Positions 1 to 8,370 of a stretch of DNA of 64,000 bases are shown here, one piece after another (the first letter of the stretch is position 1; every line of letters starts with the position of its first letter). Source of the stretch: Brevundimonas sp. PAMC22021 (GTDB lineage Bacteria > Pseudomonadota > Alphaproteobacteria > Caulobacterales > Caulobacteraceae); the NCBI RefSeq assembly GCF_019443405.1, contig NZ_CP080376.1, positions 1,798,001-1,862,000 of the forward strand. Direction: 5' to 3'. The position numbers and the translations under genes were made by a program. The notes beneath the pieces are model-generated. The model saw nothing but the letters and a program-made list of their open reading frames with translations, was not told where the DNA came from and did no database searches.

Positions 1-2
1 TG

Positions 3-848
3 CGCCCCGCCGACCTGCCGGCAGGGCTGGAGGCGCTGCTGCTGGCGCTGAGCACCTTTGTCGGCAGTCTGATCGTCTATGAGGCGGTCAAGCGCGTCGG
101 CTGGGCGCGTCCCTGGTGGGGGCTTAAGCCGCGGGATGGCCGGCCATGGCCGCTCGATCTGGAGGCGCTGAGCCGCCCCTCGACCCTGCCGCCCTATGGC
201 CGCCGCCGGCGCCTGCTGTGGGTCGGGACCGCTGCGCCGATCGCCGCCATGGTCATTGTCGGCATGGCCGCCCTCGCCTATCCCGACTTCGACAACGCCA
301 CCCAGTACCTGAGCGAACTGGGCGGAGAGACGGCGCAGGCGCCGATCATCTTCAACGCCGGGGTCTTTCTGGCCGGTGTGATGGCCGGGATCGCCGGCAT
401 CGGCTTTGGCCTGGCCGTGCATGCGCTCAGCGGCGCGCGCATCGCCGGAGTGGTGGTGGCGGTCGTCTTCGTGATCGCCGGCGCCGGCCTTTCGATGTCG
501 ACGCTCTATCCCTGGCCCGATCCGCGGCACATGGTGATCAACCTGGGCCTCGGGATCCAGCTGGCGCCGCTTCTGCTGCTCTGGGGCCTGTCTTCGCGGC
601 GCGACCTGCCCCGGCTGAAGCTGTTTCTTCTGCTGATCTTCCTTGCGATGCTGGCGCTGACGGTCCTGACCAAGCACCTGGTCTTCGCCGGCCTCGTCAA
701 CGACGCCAATGTCGGCTGGTGGGAGCGCGCCTACGCCATTGTGCTGGTCGGATGGGTCGGCGTGGCGGCCTGGGCGCTGGAGCGCAAGCTGCGTCCAGAG
801 CCGCCGCTCGGCGCCTCGGCGCTCGGCCTCATCGACGGCGCGCCCTAG
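3..848 (+). CDS. Acyltransferase-3 C-terminus fused to DUF998 membrane domain (5' partial)
   Basis: The reading frame is open from the left edge to the stop at 848, so the start lies outside the window. The first ~45 residues (hydrophobic stretch, then a short WWGLKPR tail) look like the last membrane helix and tail of an acyltransferase-3 family protein. After a ~25-residue linker comes a six-helix region whose SELGGETAQ segment after a PDFDNATQ loop resembles DUF998. A later ATG at 249 is inside the first DUF998 helix and has no Shine-Dalgarno sequence, so a separate DUF998 gene is unlikely. It lies 146 bp upstream of opgH on the same strand, which suggests, as inference only, a role in acylating periplasmic glucans, as OpgC does in other bacteria. 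Confidence 0.6.
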   Translation, partial: RPADLPAGLEALLLALSTFVGSLIVYEAVKRVGWARPWWGLKPRDGRPWPLDLEALSRPSTLPPYGRRRRLLWVGTAAPIAAMVIVGMAALAYPDFDNATQYLSELGGETAQAPIIFNAGVFLAGVMAGIAGIGFGLAVHALSGARIAGVVVAVVFVIAGAGLSMSTLYPWPDPRHMVINLGLGIQLAPLLLLWGLSSRRDLPRLKLFLLLIFLAMLALTVLTKHLVFAGLVNDANVGWWERAYAIVLVGWVGVAAWALERKLRPEPPLGASALGLIDGAP

Positions 849-994
849 CGATCCCCCACTTTTTTGGTTCCCATCAACATCGCGTGATTGAAAATCGCGC
901 GAATGTGATCGATGATGCGAGGTGCTGTGATGCAGCACGCCGCGCCGGTCCGCCTCCCCTGGACCCCGTCGGTCACCGGGAGATCTTGAGCGGC

Positions 995-2929
995 ATGAAC
1001 AAGCTGGCGAGCCGGCCTGCCACGCAGGTTGAAATCGAGAACACCGACTTCGGTCGTTGGGCCTGGCTGCCTGAAGAGGCGCCGCTGGCCATGCCGCGCC
1101 AGTCGCTGAGCGCGCCCGAAGACGTCGCCGAGGCCGTTCCCGCCACCTCTCCGATCAACGTCGGCGCGCGCCGCCTGATGCTGCTGGCCGGCACCGTGGT
1201 CCTGACGGGCCTCAGCGCCATCGCCCCCTTCTACCTCTATGCCCGCAAGGGCTGGGATTCGATGGAGATGCTGGCGTTCGGCATCTTCATGGTCCTGATC
1301 ACCGCCATCGCCTGCTGGTTCACCAGCGGCCTGATGGGTCTGTGGGTGCTGATGCGCGGCCGCGACCAGGCCGATCTGGCCTTTGCCCCCAATCCGGCGA
1401 CGCCGCGCACGCGCACGGCCCTGCTGATGCCGCTGTACAACGAGGACGCCCGCGCCTCCTTCGGACGCCTGGCCGCGATCGACGCCTCGCTGGCGCGCCT
1501 GGGTGCCTCGTCCGCCTTCGACATCTTCGTCCTGAGCGATTCGACCAAGGAAGAGGCCGCCGCCGCCGAACTGTCGGCCTGCATGGGCTTTCGCCTGTCC
1601 GCCAACAGCCGCGTCTACTATCGCCGCCGTCTCGACAACGTCGAGCGCAAGGCCGGCAATCTGGCCGAGTGGGTCCGTCGCTTCGGCGCCGCCTATGAGA
1701 ACATGATCGTTCTGGACGCCGACAGCACCATGGCCGGCGAGACCCTGTTGCGCATGGTCGATGCGATGGAGCGCAACCCGGGCGTCGGCCTGATCCAGAC
1801 CGCCCCGACCATCATCAAGGCCCGCACGATCTTCGCCCGCGTGTCGCAGTACAGCGTGCGCCTGTACGGCCGCGTCGCCGCCGCCGGTCTGGCCTACTGG
1901 ACCGGCTCGGAGTCGAGCTACTGGGGCCACAACGCCATTATCCGCACGCGTGCCTTCGCCGCCTGCTGCGGCCTGCCGGTGCTGCCGGGCAAGAAGCCGT
2001 TCGGCGGCCATGTGCTGAGCCACGACGTGGTCGAGGCCGCCCTGATGCGCCGCGCCGGCTGGGCCGTTCACGTCACCGCCTCGCTGGACGGCTCGTGGGA
2101 AGAAACGCCGCCGTCGATCACCGACTTCATCCGCCGCGACCACCGCTGGTTCCAGGGCAACCTGCAGCACCTCGGCCTGATCGCCGCCAAGGGCCTGTCG
2201 CCGATGAGCCGGCTGCAGCTGGCCATGGGCTGCATGGCCTATCTGTCTTCGCCCCTGTGGCTCGCCTCGCTGATGGTCGGCCTGTTCATCCAGATGTTCT
2301 ATCCGGTGGACTGGACCAGCTTCTTCTACATCCTGAACCCGCAGTTCACCCCCTTCATGCTGGCGTCCTTTCTGTCGGGCGTGCTGCTGATCGGGCCGAA
2401 ATTCATGGGCGCGGCCCTGGTCATCAGCCGGCCGGCCGAGCTGCGCGCCTTTGGCGGCAAGCGCGCCATCGCCAAGGGCATGGCCGCCGAGATCGCCCTG
2501 TCGGCCATCCTCGCCCCCATCCTGATGGTCGCCAACACCAAGGCCTTTATCCAGATCGTCTCGGGCCACGACGCCGGCTGGACGACCCAGCAGCGCGATT
2601 GCGACGGCCTGTGCTGGTCCGACGCCTTCCGCGCCATGCGCTGGCAGATGATCGCGGGCGTGCTGTTCTCGGCCGCTCTGTGCGTCCGCCCCGATCTGGC
2701 CACCTGGTTCGCGCCCATCGTGCTGCCGCTTCTGCTGGCGCCGGCCGTCGCTGTCTGGACCTCCCGCGTGCGCTCGGGCGACGCCCTGGCGGCCAAGGGG
2801 TTCCTGGTCACGCCGGTTCAGGACGGCGTGTCGGTCAGCCCGGCCGTGCTGCGGACCGTGCGCTCGCCGCTGCGGGCCGTGTCGGGCGGCGTTTCGTCTC
2901 CGGCCCTGGCGCGCACCGGATCGAACTGA
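995..2929 (+). CDS. opgH: Glucans biosynthesis glucosyltransferase H
   Basis: 644-residue inner-membrane GT2 glucosyltransferase that polymerises beta-1,2-glucan from UDP-glucose for osmoregulated periplasmic glucans. Visible features: two helices near residues 50-115, LMPLYNED opening the GT2 domain, VLDADS as the metal-binding DxD-type motif, SHDVVEAALMRRAGW, the product-binding RDHRWFQGN (R/QxxRW class), then several C-terminal helices. The ATG at 995 is chosen because the frame upstream is Arg-rich out-of-frame sequence of the preceding gene. No opgG is visible inside the window, so if one exists it is elsewhere. Confidence 0.93.
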   Translation: MNKLASRPATQVEIENTDFGRWAWLPEEAPLAMPRQSLSAPEDVAEAVPATSPINVGARRLMLLAGTVVLTGLSAIAPFYLYARKGWDSMEMLAFGIFMVLITAIACWFTSGLMGLWVLMRGRDQADLAFAPNPATPRTRTALLMPLYNEDARASFGRLAAIDASLARLGASSAFDIFVLSDSTKEEAAAAELSACMGFRLSANSRVYYRRRLDNVERKAGNLAEWVRRFGAAYENMIVLDADSTMAGETLLRMVDAMERNPGVGLIQTAPTIIKARTIFARVSQYSVRLYGRVAAAGLAYWTGSESSYWGHNAIIRTRAFAACCGLPVLPGKKPFGGHVLSHDVVEAALMRRAGWAVHVTASLDGSWEETPPSITDFIRRDHRWFQGNLQHLGLIAAKGLSPMSRLQLAMGCMAYLSSPLWLASLMVGLFIQMFYPVDWTSFFYILNPQFTPFMLASFLSGVLLIGPKFMGAALVISRPAELRAFGGKRAIAKGMAAEIALSAILAPILMVANTKAFIQIVSGHDAGWTTQQRDCDGLCWSDAFRAMRWQMIAGVLFSAALCVRPDLATWFAPIVLPLLLAPAVAVWTSRVRSGDALAAKGFLVTPVQDGVSVSPAVLRTVRSPLRAVSGGVSSPALARTGSN

Positions 2930-3031
2930 GGCGGTTGCGCCACACTCGTTCGGCAACCGTTCCGGTTGAGGCTCTCCGCTGGATCGAGAGCCTCAAAAGG
3001 GACATTGTGGACGCGCCGAGGGAACACCCAC

Positions 3032-3352
3032 ATGTCCAAGCCCAACTCCGATAACGAGCCCCGCCCCGACCTGCGTCTCGTCGCCGCCGAGGCTGAAATC
3101 TACAACCTCATGCGCAAGCCCGAGAGCAACGCCGAGCGCGTGAAGCGCCTGCAGCTGGAGGCGCACGCTCTGGCGCTGGAAGAGGTGGTGGAGCTGGAAA
3201 AGGCGCTGCTGAAGGCCGCGGAAATGGCCAAGGCGATCGCCGACGGCGGGGACGCCTATCCGGTGGGCGTGCGCGAGGTCGCATCGCGCATCGCCAGCGA
3301 CCTTCCGGTCAAGGCCGAGACCATCCGCTCCATCGCCGCCCGCACCGGCTGA
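3032..3352 (+). CDS. Conserved hypothetical protein, 106 aa
   Basis: Small, soluble, charged, helix-rich protein without signal peptide or membrane segment. The ATG at 3032 has a GAGGGA Shine-Dalgarno about 6 nt upstream. The middle (residues ~30-75) is Glu/Lys/Ala-rich and could form an amphipathic helix or coiled coil (EEVVELEKALLKAAEMAK). It lies 102 bp after opgH and is closed by a strong hairpin, so it may be cotranscribed with opgH. I do not recognise a family; function unknown. Confidence 0.75.
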   Translation: MSKPNSDNEPRPDLRLVAAEAEIYNLMRKPESNAERVKRLQLEAHALALEEVVELEKALLKAAEMAKAIADGGDAYPVGVREVASRIASDLPVKAETIRSIAARTG

Positions 3353-3380
3353 GTTTCATCAGCCAAGCGCCTGACGCAAA

Positions 3381-3412
3381 GAAGCGCCCCGGAGACGACT
3401 CCGGGGCGCTTC
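3381..3412 (+). terminator. Hairpin terminator after the 106-aa gene
   Basis: Perfect 13-bp stem (GAAGCGCCCCGGA with its complement) and 6-nt loop, 28 bp after the stop. No long U tract follows. It lies between convergent genes and could act in both directions. Confidence 0.7.
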
Positions 3413-3443
3413 GTCGTTGCAAGGGCCCTGATCCTCCAGGGCT

Positions 3444-3878
3444 TTAGTTGAACAGCCCCGCGATGACTGCGGTGATCAGCCCGCCGGCGACCGCGGCAAG
3501 CACCACGTCGTTTCCGCTACGGACGTACTGATAGCCACGCGGCGGGGCGCGCAGGCCATAGCGGCCATAGTCGTTCACCACATAGCCGCGGCTGGCGTAG
3601 GCCGCCGGCAGGCGCTGACCATAGCTCCACTGGCGAACCTGATAGCCGCGCGGGGCGACATAGCGGCCGGCGTTGTAGCGGCGCTCGGCGCGCTGATACC
3701 GGGCGTAGGCGCGCGCGTCGGCCCGATCCTCGCGACGCTCCTGGCGCCGTTCGGCGCGCTCGTTCTGGCGGTGCTGCTGGCTGTAGCCGTGGCGCGACTG
3801 CGCCTCTGCGGCGGAACTCAGACCGACCGTGCTGGTGGCGATGACGGCGGCGACGGTGGCGGTGAGAATCTTCTTCAT
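3444..3878 (-). CDS. RcnB-like periplasmic protein
   Basis: 144 aa. An N-terminal Sec signal (MKKILTATVAAVIATSTVG, cleavage near AEAQS) is followed by a very basic Arg/Glu/Ala repeat-like stretch (residues ~30-70), then a Tyr/Gly/Arg-rich segment (RGYVVNDYGRYGL, PPRGYQYVRSGNDVVLAAVAGGLI) typical of the RcnB family. The family is linked to nickel/cobalt homeostasis in E. coli, but many alphaproteobacterial members have no tested role. Monocistronic, convergent with the gene upstream. Family assignment is from pattern; metal function is not shown here. Confidence 0.75.
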   Translation of the reverse strand: MKKILTATVAAVIATSTVGLSSAAEAQSRHGYSQQHRQNERAERRQERREDRADARAYARYQRAERRYNAGRYVAPRGYQVRQWSYGQRLPAAYASRGYVVNDYGRYGLRAPPRGYQYVRSGNDVVLAAVAGGLITAVIAGLFN

Positions 3879-4059
3879 GGCGTATCTCCAATGTCGGACC
3901 AGCCCGACCTTGAGATCACCTTGCGCCCGGCCCGCTGAGGCGCGTCTGAACGGCCATGATCACCTGCCGTTCATGCGCCGATCCTCGACCACAAGGCTTG
4001 ATGCGCCTGTCTGAAGACAGGATCATGGAACAGCACCGCCACCCGCAAAGGACATCCTC

Positions 4060-4962
4060 ATGACCCTACGCTTCGACAACCGCGTGGCCATCGTGACCGG
4101 CGCGGGCGGCGGCCTGGGCCGGGAGCATGCGTTGGCGCTGGCGGCGCGTGGAGCCCGGGTCGTGGTCAACGATCTGGGCGGCGCCCGCGACGGATCGGGC
4201 GGATCCGCCAGCGCAGCCGAGGCCGTGGTCGCCGAGATCGAGGCGGCGGGCGGTGAGGCGCTGGCCAGCGGCGCCTCCGTCACCGACGCCGACGCGGTGC
4301 AGGCCATGGTCGATCAGGCCCTGGCTCGCTGGGGCCGCATAGACATTCTGGTGAACAACGCGGGCGTGCTGCGTGACAAGAGCTTCGCCAAGATGACGCT
4401 GGAGGACTTCCGCTTCGTGGTCGATGTTCACCTGATGGGCGCGGTCAACTGCACCAAGGCGGTGTGGGACACGATGCGAGAGCGGAACTACGGCCGCATC
4501 GTCATGACGACCTCCTCTTCCGGCCTGTACGGCAACTTCGGCCAGTCCAACTACGGCGCGGCGAAGATGGCTCTGGTCGGCCTGATGCAGACGCTGGCGA
4601 TCGAAGGGGCCAAGAACGACATCCGGGTCAACTGCCTTGCGCCCACCGCCCATACCCGCATGACCGAGGACCTCGGCGCGGGCCTTCCGCTGGAGGCGCT
4701 GGACCCCGCCCTGGTCACCCCCGGCCTGCTGCATCTTGTTGGCGACGACGCGCCCAGCCGCTGCATCCTGGCCGCCGGCGCGGGCGGGTTCGAGCGCGCC
4801 TATGTCACCCTGACCCAGGGCGTCCACATCGTCGGACCGGACGCCGCCGACGAGATCGGCGCCCGCTTCGATGCGATTTCGGATCGAACCAACGAGATCG
4901 TGCCTGAGATGGGCGCCGCACAGGCGATGCTTGAACTCACCAAGGCGCGGTCGAACCTGTAG
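4060..4962 (+). CDS. SDR family oxidoreductase (3-hydroxyacyl-CoA dehydrogenase-like)
   Basis: 300-aa classical short-chain dehydrogenase. The nucleotide-binding motif TGAGGGLG (residues ~12-19), the NNAG motif, and the catalytic Ser with YGAAK (SNYGAAK) are all present. An NDLGG after the second strand and the long C-terminus resemble the dehydrogenase domain of peroxisomal-type multifunctional enzyme 2, so an acyl-CoA or similar hydroxy substrate is likely. Start ATG has AAGGA 7 nt upstream. Single gene between the RcnB-like gene and recN, so the pathway is not given by context. Confidence 0.87.
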   Translation: MTLRFDNRVAIVTGAGGGLGREHALALAARGARVVVNDLGGARDGSGGSASAAEAVVAEIEAAGGEALASGASVTDADAVQAMVDQALARWGRIDILVNNAGVLRDKSFAKMTLEDFRFVVDVHLMGAVNCTKAVWDTMRERNYGRIVMTTSSSGLYGNFGQSNYGAAKMALVGLMQTLAIEGAKNDIRVNCLAPTAHTRMTEDLGAGLPLEALDPALVTPGLLHLVGDDAPSRCILAAGAGGFERAYVTLTQGVHIVGPDAADEIGARFDAISDRTNEIVPEMGAAQAMLELTKARSNL

Positions 4963-5000
4963 CGGCCCGAGTCGAATACCTGAAACCAGGTCAGGCTGGA

Positions 5001-6698
5001 CTAGCCGATCAGACGCGCTGCCGCCGCTCGCGCCTCGTCGGTGATCTCGGCTCCCGACAGCATGCGGGCGATCTCCTCGCGGCGGCGGGCCTCGTCCAGC
5101 GCGACCACCGTGGTCGTGGTCAGGCCCGCCTTGTCGGACTTCATCACCTTCCAGTGGGCGTGACCGCGCGCCGCCACCTGCGGACTGTGGGTGACGACCA
5201 GCACCTGGGCGCCGGACGACAGCCGCTGCAGACGGCTGCCCACGGCCTCGGCTACGGCGCCGCCCACGCCTTGGTCCACCTCGTCAAAGATCATCACCGG
5301 CTGGCGCGTGTCCTCTCGGCTGGCCAAGGCCGCCTTCATCGCCAGGGCAAAGCGCGCCAGCTCGCCGCCCGACGCCACTGCGTCCAGCGGCCCGAAGTCG
5401 CGACCCGCGTTGGTGGCGATCTGGAACCGCACCGTCTCGACGCCCTCCGGCCCGCGCCGTCCGTCGATCGGCTCCAGCGCCACGCGAAAGCGCGCCCGCT
5501 CCAGCTTCAGCGGTCCCAGCTCGCCCATGACGGCCGCCGTCAGCCGCTCGGCCGCCGCCTCTCGCGCCGAGGTCAGAAAGGTCGCGGCCAGATCATAGGC
5601 TTCGACAGCGGCCGCCGCTTCCCGCCCGGCGGCGGACAGCGCCTCCGCTCCGTCCTCGATGAGGCGCAGCTGTTCGCGCAGGCGAATGCGGAGCCTGGGC
5701 AGACCGTCCACCGTCGTGTGCAATTTGCGCGCGGCGGCTCTTAGCGCGAACAGCCGCTCTTCGGCCTTGTCCAGCCGACCGGGCTCGAAGTCGAAGGCGT
5801 CGGCGGCGGCGTCCACGGCGGCGATGGCTTCGGCCGCCTCCACCATGGTCCGGTCGATCGCCTCGACCGCCGCGCCCAGGCTCACGATCACCGGATGGTC
5901 GCCCTCGGCGCCCGCCTGCCCGGCCCTCTGACGCGCGTGCTCGACCGCGCGCAGGGCCGCGCCCAGCTTCTGGCTCAGTTTGTCGCCACCCAGCTGGGTG
6001 CGCGCGTCGGCCAGGTCCGAGAGCGCCTTTTCCGCCGCCCCCAGGATGGCGCGCTCGCCGGCCAGTTCGGTTTCCTCGTCCTCGCGGGGATCGAGCGCAT
6101 CCAGCTCGGCGAGGTTCAGCGCGATCTCCTCGGAGCGGGACGCCGCGTCCGCGGCCTGCGCCTTCAACTCGGCCAGACGCGCCTCGGCCGCCTTCAGCGT
6201 CGACGACGCCTTGGCCACAGCCTGAAGCTGCGGCGACAGCCCGCCGTAGGCATCGAGCAGGCCCCGGTGCGTGCGCCAGTCCAGCAGACCCACCGTCTCG
6301 TGCTGCCCATGCACCTCCACCAGGCTCGCGCCGATCTCGCGCAGGGCGGTCACCCCCGCCGGCTGGTCGTTGACAAAGGCGCGGCTGCGGCCGTCGGCGG
6401 AGACCACGCGGCGCAGGATCAGGTCCTCGCCGGCGGCGACCTCAATGCCCTTGTCCGCCAGCGACTGCAGCAGCGCCTCGTCATCCGGCGCGGAAAAGAC
6501 GGCGGTGGCCGAGCCCTGTTTGGCGCCGGCGCGCACCAGTCCCGCATCGCCCCGCGCGCCCAGAGCCAGGCCCAGGGCGTCCAGGATGATCGACTTGCCC
6601 GCGCCCGTTTCGCCCGTCAGCACGGTCAGCCCGCCCTCGACCTCGAGGTCCAGCACATCAACCAGCACGATGTCGCGGATGGACAGCGCGGTCAGCAT
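5001..6698 (-). CDS. recN: DNA repair protein RecN
   Basis: 565-aa SMC-like ATPase for double-strand break repair. Walker A GETGAGKS lies near residue 30, a long central coiled coil (residues ~155-370) follows, then the ABC signature ASGGELARFALAMK and Walker B VMIFDEVDQGVGG. The ATG at 6698 (MLTALSIRDIVL) matches the family start; a 40-residue Arg-rich upstream extension is rejected. In many alphaproteobacteria recN follows bamD directly; here a brnTA pair sits between them. Confidence 0.95.
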   Translation of the reverse strand: MLTALSIRDIVLVDVLDLEVEGGLTVLTGETGAGKSIILDALGLALGARGDAGLVRAGAKQGSATAVFSAPDDEALLQSLADKGIEVAAGEDLILRRVVSADGRSRAFVNDQPAGVTALREIGASLVEVHGQHETVGLLDWRTHRGLLDAYGGLSPQLQAVAKASSTLKAAEARLAELKAQAADAASRSEEIALNLAELDALDPREDEETELAGERAILGAAEKALSDLADARTQLGGDKLSQKLGAALRAVEHARQRAGQAGAEGDHPVIVSLGAAVEAIDRTMVEAAEAIAAVDAAADAFDFEPGRLDKAEERLFALRAAARKLHTTVDGLPRLRIRLREQLRLIEDGAEALSAAGREAAAAVEAYDLAATFLTSAREAAAERLTAAVMGELGPLKLERARFRVALEPIDGRRGPEGVETVRFQIATNAGRDFGPLDAVASGGELARFALAMKAALASREDTRQPVMIFDEVDQGVGGAVAEAVGSRLQRLSSGAQVLVVTHSPQVAARGHAHWKVMKSDKAGLTTTTVVALDEARRREEIARMLSGAEITDEARAAAARLIG

Positions 6699-6753
6699 GG
6701 GCGCACGCGATGAGGCATGGTTGGCGTTTACAGTGCGTCGTCGGCTTTGGATA

Positions 6754-7017
6754 TCAGAGACCCGACGCTCGACGCAGCGCCGCATTGATCCCCGACTGCC
6801 ACCCCGCGCCCTGCGCACGCCAGTGCTCCAGCAGATCGGCGTCCAGCCGCAGTGTCACCTGCTTCTTCGGCGTTTCCGCCTTCGGGCGGCCGGGCGAGCG
6901 ACGAAACTGGTTCAGCACGGATTCGGGCAGCACCTCCCGCGCGGGGCGCGCGCGGGCGAAATCAGCCTCCGTCCACTCGGGATTGTCTGGGTCGGTAAGA
7001 TCAACCTCATGAGGCAT
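6754..7017 (-). CDS. brnA: BrnA-type antitoxin
   Basis: 87 aa. The acidic N-terminus (MPHEVDLTDPDNPEWTEADF) binds the toxin in this family; the C-terminus carries the ribbon-helix-helix DNA-binding part with KKQVTLRLDADLLEHWRAQG and WQSGINAALRRA, the BrnA signature. Its start overlaps the end of brnT by 11 nt, giving the usual toxin-first order with translational coupling. Expected to neutralise BrnT and, with it, repress the shared promoter. Confidence 0.9.
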   Translation of the reverse strand: MPHEVDLTDPDNPEWTEADFARARPAREVLPESVLNQFRRSPGRPKAETPKKQVTLRLDADLLEHWRAQGAGWQSGINAALRRASGL

Positions 7018-7267
7018 GACGTCGTATCTCCTTTTGATGAGCGCGGCGCAGGCTGATTGCACGTATGGCGCCCTCGCGGATCGTGAATACAAAGCAGTAG
7101 GCCAGGTCATCGATCCGGCCGAAAGCCCGGTAGCGCCGCTCACCATAGTCTTGGCGATCATCCTCGATCACCGTTGCACTCTCCAGGTTCATCTCCGACG
7201 CCCGAGCCAGAGACACGCCATGCTTGGCGGTGTTGATCGCATCCTTGGCCGGATCGAACAGCACCAT
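7007..7267 (-). CDS. brnT: BrnT-type ribonuclease toxin
   Basis: 86-aa member of the RelE-fold BrnT family. Visible hallmarks are FDPAKDAINTAKHGVSL at the N-terminus, then a mid-protein GERRYRAFGRI, and the C-terminal basic segment AISLRRAHQKEIRRH. Members cleave RNA and arrest translation under stress. The ATG at 7267 is the only sensible start and overlaps a palindrome, leaving no room for a Shine-Dalgarno sequence, so initiation may be leaderless. It lies between bamD (37 bp upstream) and recN. Confidence 0.9.
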   Translation of the reverse strand: MVLFDPAKDAINTAKHGVSLARASEMNLESATVIEDDRQDYGERRYRAFGRIDDLAYCFVFTIREGAIRAISLRRAHQKEIRRHAS

Positions 7268-7284
7268 TTATGTAGCTACATAAA
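7267..7284. promoter_or_regulatory. 18-bp perfect palindrome, candidate BrnA operator
   Basis: TTTATGTAGCTACATAAA is a perfect palindrome, very AT-rich for this window, ending inside the brnT start codon. It includes TATGTA/TACATA, usable as a -10 box. Position and symmetry suggest the autoregulatory operator of the brnTA pair; binding is inference. Confidence 0.6.
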
Positions 7285-7304
7285 CGCCGGCGTCAAGGAT
7301 CGGA

Positions 7305-8171
7305 TCAGCCGGGGATGATGCGCTCCAGCCAGCTTTCGCGCCGTCCTTCCGGCGCCACGTCCGGCCGTGCGCCCTCGTCAGTCAGCAGGGCGTAGGCCTC
7401 TGCGTACCAGGGGCTGCCTGGATAGTTGTAGCCGAGCACCGAGCCGTTGCGCACCGCCTCGTCCTTTAGGCCCAGCATCAGATTGACCTCCACCAGGCGA
7501 TACAGCGCCTCGGGCGAGTGCGAGGTGCGCTGGAAGTCGGAGTTCGCGATCACGGCCTTGTAGCGGTTGATGGCCGCCAGCGGCTGATTGGCGCGCTGGT
7601 AGTAGCGGCCGATGTTCATTTCCTTGCCGGCCAACTGGTCGTTGACCATGTCGATCTTGACCGAGGCGTCGGTAGCGTAGGCTGTGCCCGGATAGCGGCG
7701 CTGCACGTCGCGCAAACCGGTCAGAGCCGCCTCGGCATAGGCCTGGTCGCGGCCCACATCGACGATCTGCTCGAAGTTGCAGATGGCGCGCATGTAGAAG
7801 GCGTAGGCCGCCGACGGATTGCCAGGAAACAGCTGGATGAACCGATCCGCCGCCGCCGTCGCCTCGGCGTAGTTGCCGTTCTGATAGTAGGCGTAGATCT
7901 GCATCAGGATCGCGCGGCGGGCCCAGTCCGAATACGGGTGCTGGCGCTCGACTTCCTGGAAATAGTCCACCGCGTCCGACCAGCGTCGGCTCTGCAGCCG
8001 GTCGTAGCCGGTGTTGTACAGCAGCTCGACCGGGCGCTCCTCATAGGCCAGGCGCGGGCGGTTCCGGTTCCCGGCGCAGGCCGAGACCGACAGGGCGGCG
8101 ATCACAGCCGCCATGACCACCAAGCCCGAGCGAGAACGGCGAACGCCCGGAAGCGAAAAGGAAGCGGACAA
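7305..8171 (-). CDS. bamD: Outer membrane protein assembly factor BamD (lipoprotein)
   Basis: 288 aa. Signal peptide with lipobox ending SVSAC (Cys32), then tetratricopeptide-type repeats (VELLYNTGYDRLQSRRWSDAV, FQEVERQHPYSDWARRA, ADRFIQLFPGNPSA) as in BamD/ComL, the essential outer-membrane partner of BamA. Start: TTG at 8171, supported by a GAGG 7 nt upstream; the next in-frame ATG would leave too short a signal sequence. Upstream of brnTA and recN on the same strand. Confidence 0.92.
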   Translation of the reverse strand: MSASFSLPGVRRSRSGLVVMAAVIAALSVSACAGNRNRPRLAYEERPVELLYNTGYDRLQSRRWSDAVDYFQEVERQHPYSDWARRAILMQIYAYYQNGNYAEATAAADRFIQLFPGNPSAAYAFYMRAICNFEQIVDVGRDQAYAEAALTGLRDVQRRYPGTAYATDASVKIDMVNDQLAGKEMNIGRYYQRANQPLAAINRYKAVIANSDFQRTSHSPEALYRLVEVNLMLGLKDEAVRNGSVLGYNYPGSPWYAEAYALLTDEGARPDVAPEGRRESWLERIIPG

Positions 8172-8370
8172 GGACAGACCTCATGACGAACGGAGCGCCG
8201 TCCCCGACGGCGCCCGGCAAGCGATTGCGGCGATCCCTAGCACCCGTGGCCGAAACGCGCCATGCGCCGGAAACTTGGGCGTATGGCTTGTTCCCCGCCG
8301 CGCCGCTGCTAAAGAGCCGCCGACCGACGCCGTCAATGGCGTGGCGATGACGGCGAAAGGATGACCGGCC

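Noticed and set aside
845-2956. 703-aa minus-strand frame opposite opgH
   Set aside because: Shadow of a high-GC gene; Gln/Arg/His/Ala-rich, no domain, no ribosome site.
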